Shown here: piece by piece, positions 47,430-60,742 of the stretch
How positions within the stretch are numbered: the first letter of the stretch is position 1
Layout: every line of letters begins with the position of its first letter
Assembly: GCA_003024785.1 (NCBI GenBank)
Contig: PUQB01000248.1
Coordinates: 288,258 to 352,257, forward strand
Reading direction: 5' to 3'
Length of the DNA: 64,000 nt
Origin: Selaginella tamariscina
Taxonomy: Eukaryota; Streptophyta; Lycopodiopsida; Selaginellales; Selaginellaceae
Notes under the pieces: model-generated
Told to the model about the DNA's origin: nothing
What the model saw: the letters and a program-made list of their open reading frames with translations, nothing else
Databases searched by the model: none
Program-made: the position numbers and the translations under genes

Positions 47430-50400
47430 ATAGCTCACATATATACATCCATATATCATATTCAGAAGTCATAGTATTTAACTCCAAAACACTGTGCTTT
47501 AACCATGTATATTATAGTTATTTACAAGATTATAGTAATTACTAATAAAATAATAAGTTTTAAATAAATGATTAAAAATAATTATTTATTAATTAAAATT
47601 TATGTTAAAGATTTTTAAATGTTATATGAAGTTCTCTAAAGTTTAAAGCACCAGCCATACTTATACTAATTTAATATAATACACATATATACTTAGAGAT
47701 TTTTCCTAATATATAATACACACAAATATGATATAAAACCCACACGCACGCACACACACCTGTTTTTGGACTTATTAGAGATATCGGGCTGGTCAGCAAT
47801 GGCAGCAGCTTTGCTCTTGGCCTGCTCCATTCTCTTCATTACTCTCCTCTTCTTCCGTGCCTTTGCTTTCACTGGCCTTGCACCTATGGCCTTGAACTGT
47901 GCCTTCATAGCCAGGACCTACACACACATAGAAATCAACATACACACATATCGTATATATCATAAATATAGATATGATATATATCATAACTATATATATC
48001 TTGTCTGTATGTATGTATGCATGGCTCTACCACAGAGGTATTCTATATACGATAAGCAGGTAGGGAGGTTAGTTAACTAGATAACAAAAATTGTGAGAAG
48101 AAACATTGTAAAATTAACAAGCCTTTCACGAAAGAGGAGGTGCGTACCATGTTTGTATATGCGTATATGTATGTGTGTGGATTTTTATTAGTTTATAGTT
48201 GTGTAGATATCTGCATATTTACGTTTGTCTATATTTCTATATATTTCTGATCGACATATAACATTGGTTTTAATAGAATATTTGAAATGGTGTATGTGCT
48301 CGTGAAACTGTGTGTGTGTGTGTGTGTGTGAGGTCTATTTGATATATGCACATCAACCACTGTCGTCGGCAAACCAATCCGGTAAGCCTTCATCACTGAA
48401 CATGTACCTGTTGTACGAATCGTCGACGATCCTCTCCCCGTCTTTCTTCTTCAGCATATTCTTCGCATATGCTAGAATCTCCGCCTTCGTATCACTGTTT
48501 CTGATGAAGATTCGTCGGAATCTTCTGCTGGTACTATCTCGAAATCATCATTTGGTAGTTCCTCATTCTTCTTGTCTTTACTCTCTTTCACTTGTTGCGT
48601 TTTAACTGTAAAAGTATAATTAATATATAATAGAAGCAATAGATACATTAATCAAGATTAAAATTTATATAGTTATCATATAATTTTTACCAGTACCTCC
48701 AAAAGCTTATCATTCTCCAAGTCAACCATCCTAGCACGCTTGCGACGTGCAGTACTTCCTTCTCGTTACTCCTAACGATCGTATGCCCGGTCCAGAAATG
48801 ACTCCAATTCCGCATTATACCTGCAAAAATTCATATCTACAAAGCCTATATACATGTATACATGTTCAAGTTGATGTCTATAAACTACCTCACGCATACA
48901 TTATATACATGTTTAGACAGATACAAACTACGGATGCATGTGCCATGGATCATATGCATGGGTGTTTGTCCATTGAATTACCTCATTATAAATATGATGA
49001 TATATAGATGTACAGGACATATGTAATGGTACTGATGTATACACACAAACGTACACCACCTCTCATGCTCAGCATCGGAATCCAAATCACTTTCATCTTC
49101 ATCTTTAGAAGGCTTTGCACCATTGAGGATTTCATCATCACTTGCACTTTCATGCTCATCGTCAGATTTTGCAGCATCTTGTTCAACTCGGTAGAACGTA
49201 TTTTTAGCCTGATCATACCATATCATTCTTAATAACATATACATAGACACATATGTACATGTATATACAGATACATCATGCACTACAAGGAGAGCTTAAG
49301 CCAGTTGTTTAACACATCACCATTCCATGTACTTCCATATATAAAATACAAACCGCCTGTGATGCAAACGTACAACAATACACGCACATGCATATCCATG
49401 TACCTATATGCATACATAAGAGACCGTACAATTAAATGTCATCACACAAACGCACGCACGCACACACACAAACCTTGATAGAAGCAAGCGAAAAAAGCTC
49501 AATATCCCCGTATTGTTCCCCAGTAACGTCAACTTGCATTCCTGTTCTTGTCCGGCTTTCAAGCTAAAAAAATAAATCATAAGTCACGTATATCACATAC
49601 ATAAATATGTGTGTGTCAATGTTATTCATGCTTTTGTATATTACGTGCGTGTAAATATATACGGACCTTCTGCTTTCGTTTTGATTCCTTTTTCTTGGCC
49701 TGCTTATTTTAGAATCCATCATAGACTTAAGTTCCTCCGTTTTTTCAAGCATGTCTTCATCATCTTCTGCGTTTCCAGCTTTAACAGGTTCATTCTCTGG
49801 TTTATTATCTGTAGATAGTGCTTTTCTAACGTTTAAACGCCACCTAAAAACATTAAAACTCAGTACAAGTGTGTATACATATGTATACATGGTGTTCGAT
49901 CCATATAAATGTTATGAATGTATACATGTGTCCATCTATATATGTACAATAAAATATTTATGAATGTGGACGGATATATGTATGTATGTATATCTTATGT
50001 GATGTATAAGATAGATGAGACTACATACTTCAGTATTTGCTTGAACTCCTTTTTTCCAATGACGCGAAGATCTTCACATAAGGCTTGTATCTATGCAAAC
50101 ACAATCATCATCAGGAAATAAACATAAACACACACGTATATATATACGTAAGTATACAAATGTTCATACCTCATCAGTTGTCTCTTTATGCTTTTTATGG
50201 GAGTGCTATTAGCATCATCAAAGGTAATGGAGGTTATGGTTCCAAGTAAGTCTAGAGGCTTATCGGACCATATAAACTCTGCTGCTTCGCATGGTTTCCA
50301 TTTGGATCATCGTACCTGTAATATATGATTGATTTTGTAAAATGTATGCAAATAAATGATTAATATTATCACTAAAGTCATAACTGGTATAAAATTACTA

Positions 50401-50640
50401 TTTTATATTTATCACTCACCCATCGCGGTGACGCTTTTGCGTCGTTCCTCGAAGAACATCAATAACCTGATAAGATATAAAATAAAACTGAGTTCAATAT
50501 GTAAATAGAACTCTAATAATATATAGCTGAAATTACATAACGAACTTACCTTGGGAGGTTCAGGAATCTCTTTAAACAGCTGTCTATAATCCAGAAGTTG
50601 CGGTTCAATATATCCAGGTCCCTTATACTTTTGACACATA
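47430..50640 (-). pseudogene. Spb1/FTSJ3-type gene, copy 2: truncated inverted duplicate
   Basis: Matches copy 1 from ~7672 to ~12640 in inverted orientation. It lacks the AdoMet-binding N-terminal exons, starting inside the exon that encodes Q-K-Y-K-G-P-G-Y-I-E-P. Recognisable exons: 50640-50552, 50463-50410, 50315-50175, 50090-50035, 49852-49680, 49560-49480, 49210-49065, 48835-48690, 48605-48350 and 47905-47765. Copy-1 bases ~9740-10388 (two exons) and ~11450-12385 (last exon) are deleted. A 272-bp segment is inverted. Several exons here keep frame where copy 1 has lost a base (for example A-L-C-E-D-L-R-V near 50080 and E-G-L-P-D-W-F-A-D-D near 48380), and the reverse holds elsewhere. It cannot encode a methyltransferase. 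Confidence 0.88.
48091..48362 (+). other. 272-bp internal inversion in Spb1 copy 2
   Basis: This segment aligns in the plus direction to 10731-11017 of copy 1, whereas both flanks align in the minus direction. It carries the exon end E-K-K-H-C-K-I-N-K-P-F-T-K-E-E in an intact frame on the plus strand. Confidence 0.85.
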
Positions 50641-51141
50641 CTAACATACAAATACTAACATACTAACATACTAACATACATATACATACATCATATATAT
50701 AATATATATATATATAGACACACACACATACGTACGTACATATATACATATTTCTAATACATTGTTTTTGTATCAACATTAATTATATGTTAGCATAGTA
50801 GTATAATTATCATAAGTAGAAAACTTAACATTAAGATTAAAAATACATCTAACTAAATTTTATTTGTAGTCTAAATTCAAGATATGTTTAATCTCTATTT
50901 TTTTTTAAAAATAAACACTTATATATTAAATTCTTAAATACGAAATAATTAGAAAGTAACAATGTCTTAATAAAAAGACTTCTAAATATACTTTGGACCA
51001 CTTTTAAATATACCTTTGTATCGATTCCGTATATATTTTCCTAGGTAACTCAGACTTACAGCGCAAAGGTACACATATGCTGTATATATGTACACATGAT
51101 AAAAGGCCATCCAAATTCTGCATAATTAAATAAATATATTA

Positions 51142-51195
<54 letters not shown>

Positions 51196-52353
51196 ATATA
51201 TTATATATATATAGACACACACACACACATACATTTTTGTATACCATGTATTAAGCATGTCTGTGTGTGTATAGTATGCCGATTTATATGTAAGGTATGT
51301 ATATAAAACAATATATTAATTAAGTTGTATACTAACATAATAACTATTTATTAACATAACAAATAAGAATGCTTAATATGTGATAATTGGCAAGTTTGAT
51401 ATGTGTGTGTGCACGTGCGGGTGAGCGTGGTGTGTGTGAGAGAGAGAACCCGTACTTGAATTGTTCACTCTCATTTTCAATACCCGCTTTAAACAGTGGT
51501 TAACTTACATAAAATAAATATTCATTAATATTTATATTAATATAAAAATTATGTTAATTTATAAAAAGAATTTTGATTTACAAATTGCAAATTTTATTAG
51601 TTATGAATTACGCAGAACATAATTAACACATTCTTAACAATAATAAGAATATTTCTTATGCACAGGAATATATAATACATGGCTTCCACATGTAATTTTT
51701 TAAATCCCAAGAAATTCCAACTATTAAATATGCAAGTGCATTCTCATATTTTAACTGTGGAAAATTTGTCAACATTAAATCCTTCAGTGTTAATGATATA
51801 TATAAAAAACATAAAACACGGTTACATACATAACATATCTTTACACACACACACACACACGCACGCACATATACGCCAGGCACACCCACGCACACATGCA
51901 TATATTATGTTAAGATACATTATCTATATACAAAGTACTATGTACAAATACAAGTCAAGTGCACACTTACAAACATGCGTAGTTAATAAGTTCCACCCAC
52001 TGTCGTTCATTTTTACAAATTTGATGTAATAAATAAGTCATGTTTAATGGTTTGTGAAAGATTATTGTTAAAAATAATATTTATTTTATTAATTAAAAAT
52101 AATTTTAAAATCAAAGAATAATAATAAATTGAAAGAACACCTATACTTATTCTTTTTAGTATTTTCATTAAAAACTCGTATAAGTTAATTTTTTATTTTA
52201 ATGTTAAAAGTATTAATTTCTTATTTAGGTTTAATTGCTATTAATATTATTATCATAATGCATTGTTTTATAAAAGCAAATTTTCAGTATTGTGTGACAT
52301 GAGAACAGGTGTATTATATATAAGATATTTACCAAACCATCGTTAAAGTGTGT

Positions 52354-52399
<46 letters not shown>

Positions 52400-53847
52400 G
52401 ATTTCTAAGTCATTAATAAAATTAAAAGTATCAATGTGCTTCAATATAGATATAAAAACACTAAATAAATAAATAATGTAAAATGCTCATTATATAATAA
52501 ATTGCACATTCCAGAAAGTGAATTATAAATGTCATTAAGAGATTTAACTCGAAAATAATTGATTATAAATTAATTTAATTTAAAAATAATTAATCATATA
52601 ATTAATATGTATTGTACAATGAAATGTTACATATATAAATGTATGTTTTATATAATAGTTGTCCTAAATTGTTCTTATTATCTTGAATTCTTCGATACAA
52701 TAACTTTAAATATAGACAGATAAGTTATTTGTATATATATATACAAATGTATGATTATAGATTTATTGTATTATCTAAATTAATATACATAGTAAATATG
52801 ACTAATTAATAAGTTTCATTCACTTTATTTGGTTAAATAAACTTTATATAAATAATATAGTTATCCATTTTAAAATTTAATTTTAATTTTTGTTCAAAAT
52901 AATTTTAAATCAAAGATAATGAAAATGATATTTTATTAAAACATTGATACTCCCATAAGTGGATTTCCAACTATTAATAAGCCAAAAGAAAATAAAAAAT
53001 CTTTAATAATTTACTACATGAAATTGAGTTTTTCATATAAAATTCAGTTATTCTTATTCTTATTATTATTATTTAGATAATGACAAATTGTATTATCTAT
53101 TAAAATAAATATTAAAGGCAAGAATATGTGTGTAAAATTACAATTATCATTAATGGACAAAGATACTTAACAAAGGTACACACTTAATTATTCTATATAA
53201 TTGTATTAAATCGTTCTTCTTGGCTTTTTATATATTTATTATATATTACTTAAAATAAATTGATAATCCAGCCTCCTTTTTAAAAAAGATTAATTAAGTT
53301 AATTATTTTAATGCTTTTATGTGCATTTTGAGTATATAAATTAGAAAAACCTTCAGGGTTAATGCATTTTATCTATATACACGATTTGAAATATATAATT
53401 TTTTTTTAATATATAATTTTTAATATTTAATATTTATAAATTAATTAAATTTTAATTAATTATTACTAATACAAAATGGGGTTGGATTGTGAAATCATTC
53501 CATAATTTATCAAACTACTTTTAAGATTTTAAAAATTAAATTATAACAAGTCAAATTGCAAGTCACATCGTAATTATTTAGGTTTTAAATTAGTTAATGA
53601 AGGTATTATGCATTATATAATAAATATATAAGAAACCAAAACAAATAAGAACATTTAATACAAATATTATATAGAACTTCTAACAATTTTAATTTAGCAT
53701 TAACATTTAAGATTTTAATTAAATATTTAAGATATTTTAAGTGTATTTTTCTTCTTTGTTTTTAAAAGAAAATTCCTTACCTATTCTATATATTGAATGT
53801 TAATATGCATAAATCCTAATCACTTCTAGTAGTTAGTATTATTATTA

Positions 53848-53887
<40 letters not shown>

Positions 53888-55560
53888 ACATTTCAAGTGT
53901 TTTGTTTTGATTTATCATTCTTGTTTTTAAAGTAGGTATTTATATAGTAAGTCAAACTATAATGATTTTAATATCATAATTAATGTTTAATATTTAACCT
54001 TTATAAACTACAAAATATTAATAATTAAAATGAAGCAAATTTATTTTAAAATTTCATATAATATTTTCTAACATAAATATTTATGTAAGTAAATCAAAAT
54101 ATTCACTTCTAAATTATTTAAACTTAAGTGAATTATTCTTGTTTTGGAATTTGAAATGAAATAGAATGATATTAAGTAAAAACATAATTTTAATTCATGA
54201 AAAACTGTAACAAAATAAAATAAATAAATATTTAAATTATAACAAATTGGAATAAAATAAGAAATGTTAGTAAATGCTATAAATAACTATCGTATATTAT
54301 ATAAGGATGTTACATGCATGGTATAATGATGTTATTTACATGCAAGTATACATACATACGTATAAAATTAAACTACACGTATATAAGATACAATTAGGCA
54401 TGTGTTTTTACAAGAGTTTATTTACACACACGTGGAGGTGCCTTTCATGGCATAGTACAAGTTCATTTTCCATAATATGCTGGAAAGTGTCCATCTCTAA
54501 AGGTTGGTGAAGATTAAACCATGTGTGTGTGTGTGTGTGTGTGTTGAGTGGTGAGTGAGAGAGAGAGAGAGGAGAGTGTGTGTGTGAGAGTGATGGAATA
54601 GTGCAGCCATCGACATTATAAATCTTCTAATTACATGTATTATTCACTTAAAATATTTAAGATTAAGCACATGAAAGTTTGATATCTAGTATATAAGAGG
54701 AACATCGTTTCAACAGATAGGATAAGATTATATGATGCAAAAAATTTAAAAGATAAAAAAACAGCATCAAACTGGTAGGAAAGTAAAGAAGATTTGAATT
54801 TGATCCCTTCTAATATAAAAATTGATCATATGTCACTTCTTATATATTATAAACATAATTATATATGTATGTGTACACATCTATGTCTACACTTACACGT
54901 TCATATTTTACAATATACAAACCTGAGAGGGAGTATAATAAATAGTATATATCTTTAGATTATATTATTAATATAATCATTCTTTTATTCAATAACTTAA
55001 AATAAACACAAGTTATTAGCCTTATTTATCATTTTTACAATTTTTTTTATTTTATTTTTATTTTTAATATTTAATATGTTTAGTCGAGGATATATTTCAA
55101 TAAAAAAATATAAGTAATAAACAAATAAATAAATAAGCAAATCTTATTTTATCCCTGAGAATTTAAAATAGTTCTATAGAATATATATAATAAATTGGCT
55201 GACAATGTAAATTGTATATAGTAGTCATACTCCTTTGTATCTTTACTTATATATTTATCTAATAACAACAATAACTAAGAATACTCTCTCTATACATACA
55301 CACAAATACAAAGACCTGAATCTAAGTATGTACATATAAACAAGCGTATACATACTAATTTCACGTATTATAATAATTAATGAATTTAATGATTTAAGTA
55401 GTAATTAAAAAAGCATAAATAGAGATGCTATTGACTTAAATAAGTTTAGAAATGAAATGATTTTGAAAAGAGTTAAATGTATTGTTAAAATAAGAAAATA
55501 TAGACTTTAACTATATATAATTACTTTTAATTTATTATAGTATATAACTTATAGCAACTA
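50641..55560. other. Long AT-rich region without recognisable genes
   Basis: Begins with tandem tactaacata units (50640-50690) at the duplication breakpoint. It holds (CT)n at 51144-51192, (CA)n at 51218-51230 and 51844-51862, (TA)n at 52364-52395 and 53838-53883, and (GT)n at 54521-54543. The 54.1-54.3 kb part loosely resembles the AT-rich tail at 12.4-12.6 kb. All open frames are short and repeat-derived. Confidence 0.6.
51144..51192. repeat. (CT)n microsatellite
   Basis: About 24 uninterrupted CT units. Confidence 0.95.
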
Positions 55561-56502
55561 TGTCATATTCATCTCCATGTGACACTGCCTTCCACGATGT
55601 GGGCTATCATGCCATAGCTTTTAGATTCAAGAGTTGCACCAAGTGCCACAAACGTGGCTCCTAAATGCCAACTCTAGAACCCCTTGGTGAACCCTCAGGA
55701 ATTAGGTAATGTGAACTCGTCAAACAAGATCCCACGCCCATGGTTGGACAAGGACACAAATGTGCCTTGCTTGGCCATGAGTGCTACACCTAGTTTGATG
55801 TGGAGGAGGAGGCTGGAGACAAGCCTCAACCTCTACCTCTTAGAATGTGCATTTTGACAAGACCTTCCAGGCATAGATTCACCAACGTTAACCCTAAAGG
55901 TGGGACGTACCCCTGTCATCTGGAAGTTAGGGCGGCACAATAGAGAGTTGTGCCTTAACAACATAAGCTAAAGCTTGCACCGACAAAAGAGCAACGAACT
56001 CAGTCATGAACTTAGGAGCTTTCCTACTTATACTCTACCTTATTTATGTGACAGAGCCCCCTCTTTTCCTGAATGTGTAAGTGGGCTGGCACAAAATTAG
56101 CTAGCCCCTTATTAAGTTATGAGAGAGTGTTTAACTTAGCCTAACTCTAACCCTAAAACCCTACCCAAGGGGGTGGGGGTTTTAGGGCATGGGCTAGGGC
56201 AACCCTAGGTTAGGTCAACCAGGGGTGTTTCTAACCCTATTAAACACGCCAAATTCATCTACATTAACTAATTAGCCTAACTGGGACATCAAAATTAGGG
56301 GTGGGTTTCTAAAAGGTAAGTTCTAGCTTTGCTTAGAGTTTCCTGTAAATACCTAATGACACCTGACCGAACCATCACCAGATACCCAAGTGCATTAAGT
56401 GGGCATGTTTCCTACTATATCTAAGGTCCATCAACATAGTATAGTAGGTAACAACAGTTAACGTCCAAAGTAAAGGGTCGAGTCACAGTAAAAACTATGA
56501 CA
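55561..56502 (-). mobile_element. Diverged solo LTR of the 1.2/58.6-kb gypsy family
   Basis: Begins TGTCATATTC and ends aaaactatgaca, the terminal motifs of that LTR family. It shares internal phrases (ttatttatgtgaca, cacctgaccgaaccatcacc-type text, ctagatacccaagtgca-like). No coding region is attached on either side. Five-base flanks do not match, so a clean solo-LTR structure is not proven. Confidence 0.55.
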
Positions 56503-57244
56503 ATAATCAAGATTAGATTCTTAATGCAACCTCAAGAAGGAAACTGAGTTGATTAAGTTTATACATTGACGAATAGATTATTTATATATGTATATACATT
56601 ATATACTTGTTATGTAAATATCATTGATACATACATACATACATACATATATATGTGTGTGTGTGTGTGTGTGTGTTCTGGGTTATCATTCAAATTGTTT
56701 CTTATTTAATATTTTGCCATGTAATCTCTTTCATTACGGCATGCCAAATTTTAACTTTGAATAGTTGTATTAAATTTAAGGTAATTACCCTAACAAGGAT
56801 TTTCACGTAGGTAACTATATATAATATTCTTTTTAACACGGTTTTTCTTTTAAATTACCTTAAGTTTAATGAAGGGCATACATTAAAATTAATTACTACA
56901 GAATTATATATCCCCAATAAAACTTTTGCTAAAAGACTGATTTTAAAGGTGTTAAACCTTTTATGTCTCCTTAATAAGTGATTCACATTTTGAATTAATT
57001 AGTTCCACCACATCAAAACACTCAAAATTAAGGTTTAATTCTATGTAAAAATGTTTTAAACGTGAAAGTATTAAGCTTTAATCACAACATACATTATATA
57101 TCATGCACACATTTACACTTATTTGTAGTTCTTTTTTTCTCTCTCACTCACACACACACACATATATACTTGTTTGTATCTTTCTCACACACAAACATTA
57201 TTAACATTTTCTTTATAAACACCGTCATTAACCACGTGAAAGAA
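56503..57244. other. AT-rich spacer with microsatellites
   Basis: (CATA)n/(TG)n around 56627-56674 and (CA)n around 57149-57162. No gene seen. Confidence 0.5.
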
Positions 57245-58620
57245 TGATAGAGTTTTTACCCAAGGGCCAACACATGACAACACGTGGCTGCTAGGCGGCC
57301 ATCCGATGTCATAACCCTGTATGAGCAGCGTTAAGTCTTCCAGAACAACCCCAACAACCCCTAGGGTTAGACTCTAATGCCTAAGTGGACAACAGACTTA
57401 GGGTTTAGCTTAAGTCTCCCTAGAATGTCTGCCCCCAAAACCCTTGAGGGATAACCCTAGTTGACTTAGGGTTTAGCCTAAGTCTCCCTAGAGTGTCTGC
57501 CCCCAAAACCTTTGAGGGATAACCCTAGTTGACTTAGGGTCCTACCCTAGAAGACCTAGACAGGCTCATGCCCTAACCCCCATCAAGGAGACGTGTGTTC
57601 CACACATACCCTCAATAGGGTTAAAGCATCACCCTACATCTTGAGGAATCACCCTCAATTAAGTACAACCCTTAAAAGACACGAGGGGTATCTTAACCCA
57701 CAACTAACCCCTAAGGGTCTGAGTGGCCAAGTCATACCCTGGCTCTAGGGTTAGTACCTAGAGAACACACAAGTGTCCGCAGTTAGCGGGCATGAGTGAT
57801 CCCTAAGCATTCCTTAGAGGCTAAGGTTGGAAAACCCTAATTCCCCATAGGGAACCATGCCTATGTCTAAGAAGACCCTCGCTAAGGAGCTTAGGTTGTT
57901 CAACCCTCAGACATGCTCCCACATCCTGAGAACAAATTTAAACACCCTTAACCATGTGTGCCAGTAAGCACACTTGGCAAAGAGACCTAGCCTCCCTTGG
58001 GCATGTGCCCAAGGCTTGGCCCTAGTCCTAGAACACAAACATGTGCTTGTCAAATTCACCAACCCCTCGGCCTTAGGCTCGAGACACAACCCGTGGTCAT
58101 GCCCTGAGTGTTGCACTTGTATGAAACCCATCCTAGTGTCACATGTGTGTGTGGCACCGTTTCATAGGACAAGGCTATCTTCATAGCCCCCTTAGAGACA
58201 AGAGTTAGACCTAGTACCACGATCGTGGCTCACCAGATGCCAACTCTTAGAGCCCACACTCGGATACCCCTTTGGGAACATGTCTGCCTGAGAGCTCATC
58301 CCTTAGTCTTAACGATTACCCATATGTGCGAGTGGGTTACCGAACGAAAGGAGTTGGCTAACTCCCTAGATGCGGCGTACCCAGGCGCAACAGTGCAGAT
58401 TTGCCAACGATAAGGGTAGGCTACCCCTAACATGTGACGTACCCCGCGGGCGAGTGGGACATGACGGCATAGCAAGTATGCCTTGACAACATGAGACAAA
58501 CCCATGCCGGTGGGGAGGAAGGAACCAGAGACCTCTCAGTCTCTGGCCTGCTTGCCCCACACCTACTATACCTTATTTCTGTGACGAGCCACCCCCCTAA
58601 AATGCCATTCTAATAAGTGG
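57245..58620 (-). mobile_element. LTR-like repeat, related but longer variant
   Basis: Starts with tagagtttttaccc, like the 58.6-kb LTR. It contains the shared YPYRWQ-coding phrase (58.4 kb) and the polypyrimidine block 'gtgacgagccacccccc' (58580). It stops exactly where the next LTR begins at 58621, suggesting nested insertion. A 68-bp unit is tandemly duplicated at 57395-57530. Base composition is much richer in GC than the flanks. Confidence 0.5.
57395..57530. repeat. Two tandem copies of a 68-bp unit
   Basis: The marker gacttagggtttag occurs at 57395, 57463 and (partly) 57531; the intervening text is ~95% identical. Confidence 0.85.
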
Positions 58621-59590
58621 TGTCAGAGTTTTTACCTGGTGCCACAAAGGCGGCTTGCCAGGTGCCAACCCTGGAATCCCCTCTCTGGAAACCCCACGGA
58701 ACTGGTAAAGTAACCCGTATTAGGAACCCAAGCCTTAGGAACTCAAACCCTAACTGACTAAGTCCACGAACGAGACTCACCTTGTGAATCAGGATACACG
58801 GACTAGCCGAGCTTTAGGTGTCGTTCCTAGCTTGGCGTGGTTGAGGCGGCCGGAGCAAGGCCTCAACCACTAGTTTTGCGGAACGTGAACTCGGGCAATG
58901 TCTTTGAGCTTGCGAGCAGGTTTTCGGACCAAGGAATCTGACTAACTCCTTGGAAGTGACGTGCCCCTATCTCAAAGGCAAGATCCTGCCAACGATAAGG
59001 ATAGTCTAACCCTAGGGTGGGTTGTACCCCTGTCGTGTGGAAGTTTGGGCGGCACAACGAGGGTTGCACCTTGACGACACAAGCTTAGCTTGCACCGGTA
59101 GGAGGTTAACGAGCTCTCTTTTGAACCCAGGAAGCCTCACTACATATACTCTACCTTATTTATGTGACGGACCCCCCCCCCCTGTTTACCTAAGTGAGTA
59201 AGTGGGCTGGCACGGAAATGCCAGCCCTTAGAGAAAATGGTTGTCCTAACCTAACCTAACCTAACCCCTAGGGGGGGGTTTAGGACGTGGGGTTAGGGCA
59301 ACCCTAGGGTTAGGTCAACCCTAGGGTGTCCCTAACCCTTATTTTGACAAGCTATAATTTGCGAAGAACCCTAACTGGAACGTCAAAACGGGGGAGGTTC
59401 TCTAAATGGAAGTGCTAGCTTCGCCTAGAGTTTCTTGCAAATACCTAACGACACCGGCCGGACCATCACTAGATACCCAAGTGCACTATGCGGGCCTGTT
59501 TCTCTACATCTAGGGTTCGTCACATAATCCAGTAGGTAACAACAGTCAAACCCCAAAGTAAAGGGTCGAGTCATAGTAAAAACTATGACA
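58621..59590 (-). mobile_element. 3' LTR of the right-hand chromodomain gypsy element
   Basis: On the minus strand it starts TGTCATAGTTTTTAC (59590) and ends GTAAAAACTCTGACA (58621), a 15-bp imperfect inverted terminal repeat. A purine tract AAAGGCGGGGAGTG lies immediately before it (59606-59591), as expected of a polypurine tract. Pol ends ~380 bp upstream. It is a full-length relative of the 1216-2116 LTR. Confidence 0.75.
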
Positions 59591-59968
59591 CACTCCCCGC
59601 CTTTGAAAATGTCAACGTCCTCGTTGACGTCTAACTCCAAGACTAGACTAGGTTAGGAAAAATTAACTGAAAACTAACGCTAATCACTCTATGCGGAGTC
59701 AGCAAAAAGTTCACAAGTTTTATTACCCCCCTTGCATTACGCGAAGCCAAATACTTCAGAACCGTCGTTCACTGAGTGAGAACTCAGCTGCCGGAGGTAC
59801 CACCTGCGACAAGAAGTCATTTGGAGACCTTTTGCACGTCTGCAAAGTCTGTCACCCGACACAGACAACAAGTTAGTTAATTTCTTTTAGTTAACTAGAA
59901 TTTATATCGGAGGCCTCTAGTTAATGTTGTCTGTCGGCCCCTAGGTTAAGAAGAAATAACTTTATTCC
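59591..59968 (-). other. 3' untranslated internal region and polypurine tract of the gypsy element
   Basis: Lies between the pol stop and the 3' LTR. It holds the purine tract next to the LTR and no further coding frame. Confidence 0.6.
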
Positions 59969-60742
59969 TTAATTAGTTTGAGACCTTGCCTCAAACTCAT
60001 TCACCAACTCCATCGCGTTTTGTAGATTCTCCAATGGTTCCCATGTCGATTCGCACGCCGGATAGCCTTTCCATTTGACGAGATACTCAAACTTACGTTT
60101 TCGTGGTCCATAAACCTTCCTTTTGCCCAATATGGATTCGACTTCGTACTCCGTACCTTCATGAACCAGCTCAGGGGGCGGACGTAAGTTTTCATATCTT
60201 TGCGGATGTTTCTCATCTTTGTGGAATGGCTCGAGCAAATTGACATGAAACACATTGTGTATTGTTCCCAACTCTGGAGGAAGATCCAACTCATAAGCCA
60301 CTTTCCCTACTTGCTTCACCACCTTGTATGGACCTATGTAGTGCGATAGAAACTTCCTCGAAAGAGTCGTTGGAACCTTCAGGTTTTTGGTACTCAACAA
60401 TACCATATCCCCAACCTGATACTCTACATCCCGCTGCTTATCGTACTGCTGACGATACCTTTCCTGTGCTGCAGCCATCGCTTGACGAGCAGCTTCCCAT
60501 GTTCGATACAATTGTCCCGTGAACTCTGCTACAGATGGAACTCGATTGCTATCGTCTTTCGGTAACACCATACTCTGAGGAATACCACCCTTATTCCCAG
60601 TTAACACTTCCATCGGGCTACATCCGATTGCAGTGTGTGTCGAGTTATTGTAACATATCTCAGCCATATCTAAGTGTTCAGCCCAATCAAGTTGATCACC
60701 TTGAACATAGCATCTGAGATAGTCCTCGACTTGTCGGTTCAC
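59969..60742 (-). CDS. Integrase C-terminal part with chromodomain (gypsy, chromovirus type)
   Basis: A 257-codon open frame. It begins in the integrase core's last helices (after the D-D-E region) and continues through the GPY/F-type region (S-H-Y-I-G-P-Y-K-V-V). It ends with a chromodomain (E-Y-E-V-E-S-I-L; Y-L-V-K-W-K-G-Y; S-T-W-E-P-L-E-N-L). Chromodomains steer integration to particular chromatin in plant chromoviruses. The stop precedes the 3' LTR by ~380 bp. This is the best preserved part of the element. Confidence 0.88.
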   Translation of the reverse strand: MNRQVEDYLRCYVQGDQLDWAEHLDMAEICYNNSTHTAIGCSPMEVLTGNKGGIPQSMVLPKDDSNRVPSVAEFTGQLYRTWEAARQAMAAAQERYRQQYDKQRDVEYQVGDMVLLSTKNLKVPTTLSRKFLSHYIGPYKVVKQVGKVAYELDLPPELGTIHNVFHVNLLEPFHKDEKHPQRYENLRPPPELVHEGTEYEVESILGKRKVYGPRKRKFEYLVKWKGYPACESTWEPLENLQNAMELVNEFEARSQTN

